A DNA stretch of 22,665 nt, taken from positions 1 through 22,665 of the forward strand of contig DBTA01000016.1 of assembly GCA_002306815.1 (NCBI GenBank), in the 5' to 3' direction. This document shows positions 22,370 to 22,665 of the stretch, one piece after another. How positions within the stretch are numbered: position 1 is the stretch's first letter; each line of letters starts with the position of its first letter. Source of the DNA: Dehalococcoidia bacterium UBA1328 (GTDB lineage: Bacteria > Chloroflexota > Dehalococcoidia > Lucifugimonadales > Lucifugimonadaceae). Below the pieces are notes generated by a model that searched no databases, was not told the origin of the DNA, and saw only the letters and a list, made by a program, of their open reading frames with translations. Made by a program: the position numbers and the translations under genes.

Positions 22370-22665
22370 GTGACTACTAATGATTGGGGATTAATCTACA
22401 AAGATATGGGGGCCAGACCCGTCGTCAACGCTACCGGGAGCGTGACACTGCTGGGTGGTTCAACCCCGGTTCCAGAGGTAAAAGAGGCAATGGATGCAGC
22501 CGATTCGGCTTACATCCCGCTGATTGAACTTGAACAGGTCGCCGGAGATCGAATCGCGGAAATGCTGGGAGTCCCTGCAGCATACATAACCTCAGGAGCA
22601 GGGTCGGCGCTCACCCTCGCAACCGCAGCATTTATGGCGGGAACTGACGACGACAAGATTCAGGA
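22370..22665 (+). CDS. SelA-like PLP-dependent enzyme, N-terminal part (runs off the end)
   Basis: The first 98 codons are visible. MTTNDWGLIYKDMGARPVVN leads into ATGSVTLLGGSTPVPEV and then ELEQVAGDRIAEMLGVPAA and YITSGAGSALTLATAAFMAG. This is the N-terminal pattern of the SelA-like family of fold-type I PLP enzymes, which includes L-seryl-tRNA(Sec) selenium transferase and D-glucosaminate-6-phosphate ammonia-lyase (DgaE). The PLP lysine would lie beyond the window. The GTG start at 22370 is strongly supported by AGAGGA at 22357-22362, seven bases upstream. The neighbourhood of sugar-acid genes favours an amino-acid or amino-sugar-acid lyase or aldolase-like role over selenocysteine synthesis. 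No selenoprotein gene or selB was seen, though only a small part of the genome is visible. Confidence 0.82.
   Translation, partial: MTTNDWGLIYKDMGARPVVNATGSVTLLGGSTPVPEVKEAMDAADSAYIPLIELEQVAGDRIAEMLGVPAAYITSGAGSALTLATAAFMAGTDDDKIQ

Noticed and set aside
1..22665. CRISPR array, tRNA, rRNA or mobile element
   Set aside because: No regularly spaced repeats, no cloverleaf-like sequence with TTCRANNC, and no transposase or integrase motifs were found by eye on either strand.

Overview
The window (22,665 bp, about half G+C) reads as a chromosomal segment of a free-living heterotrophic bacterium. No transposase, integrase, phage gene, tRNA, rRNA or CRISPR array was seen. The best taxonomic guess is a Chloroflexota lineage, perhaps SAR202-like. 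This rests on a gene set rich in enolase-superfamily, SMP-30, creatininase and ceramidase-like genes, together with a Firmicutes-like DnaD/DnaC helicase-loading pair beside dnaB. It is an inference, not a phylogenetic placement.

Region 1 (1-5057, minus strand) is a pentose-phosphate operon, transcribed rpiB, tal, pgi, an IolC-C-terminal/DUF2090-like protein, a HAD phosphatase, and then gnd. Only the first 11 codons of gnd lie inside the window. Tal and Pgi are separate adjacent proteins, although in some bacteria the same two activities are fused in this order.

Region 2 (5181-14277) is a catabolic island for sugars and sugar acids. It holds two adjacent SMP-30/gluconolactonase paralogues, a neutral-ceramidase-like protein lacking the expected metal ligands, a family-4 glycoside hydrolase coupled to a medium-chain dehydrogenase, a creatininase-family amidohydrolase, and two divergent enolase-superfamily genes (mandelate racemase-like and glucarate dehydratase-like). 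A plausible joint role is hydrolysis, lactone opening, oxidation and dehydration of sugar-derived acids; the substrate cannot be read from the sequence.

Region 3 (14337-15251) holds two tandem small membrane proteins of one CopD/DUF2269-like type. The first is a pseudogene with an internal in-frame deletion and an in-frame TAG.

Region 4 (15254-20326, minus strand) is a replication operon: rplI, dnaB, a DnaD-domain gene, a helicase-loader ATPase and a HIT protein. The loader carries two complete DnaC-like AAA+ modules in one chain, which is the most unusual protein here. The HIT protein is also a tandem duplication whose second half has lost the HxHxH motif. A consensus DnaA box with a neighbouring near-match lies just upstream of dnaB.

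Region 5 (20663-22665) holds a third SMP-30 gene broken by an in-frame TGA, a convergent alpha/beta-hydrolase-like protein lacking its catalytic Asp and His, and the start of a SelA-like PLP enzyme. The last two genes are divergent, and the gap between them contains a long imperfect inverted repeat that could be an operator.

A recurring theme is family members without their catalytic residues: the DUF2090-like protein, the ceramidase-like protein, the second HIT half and the alpha/beta hydrolase. Two further genes are interrupted by in-frame stops.
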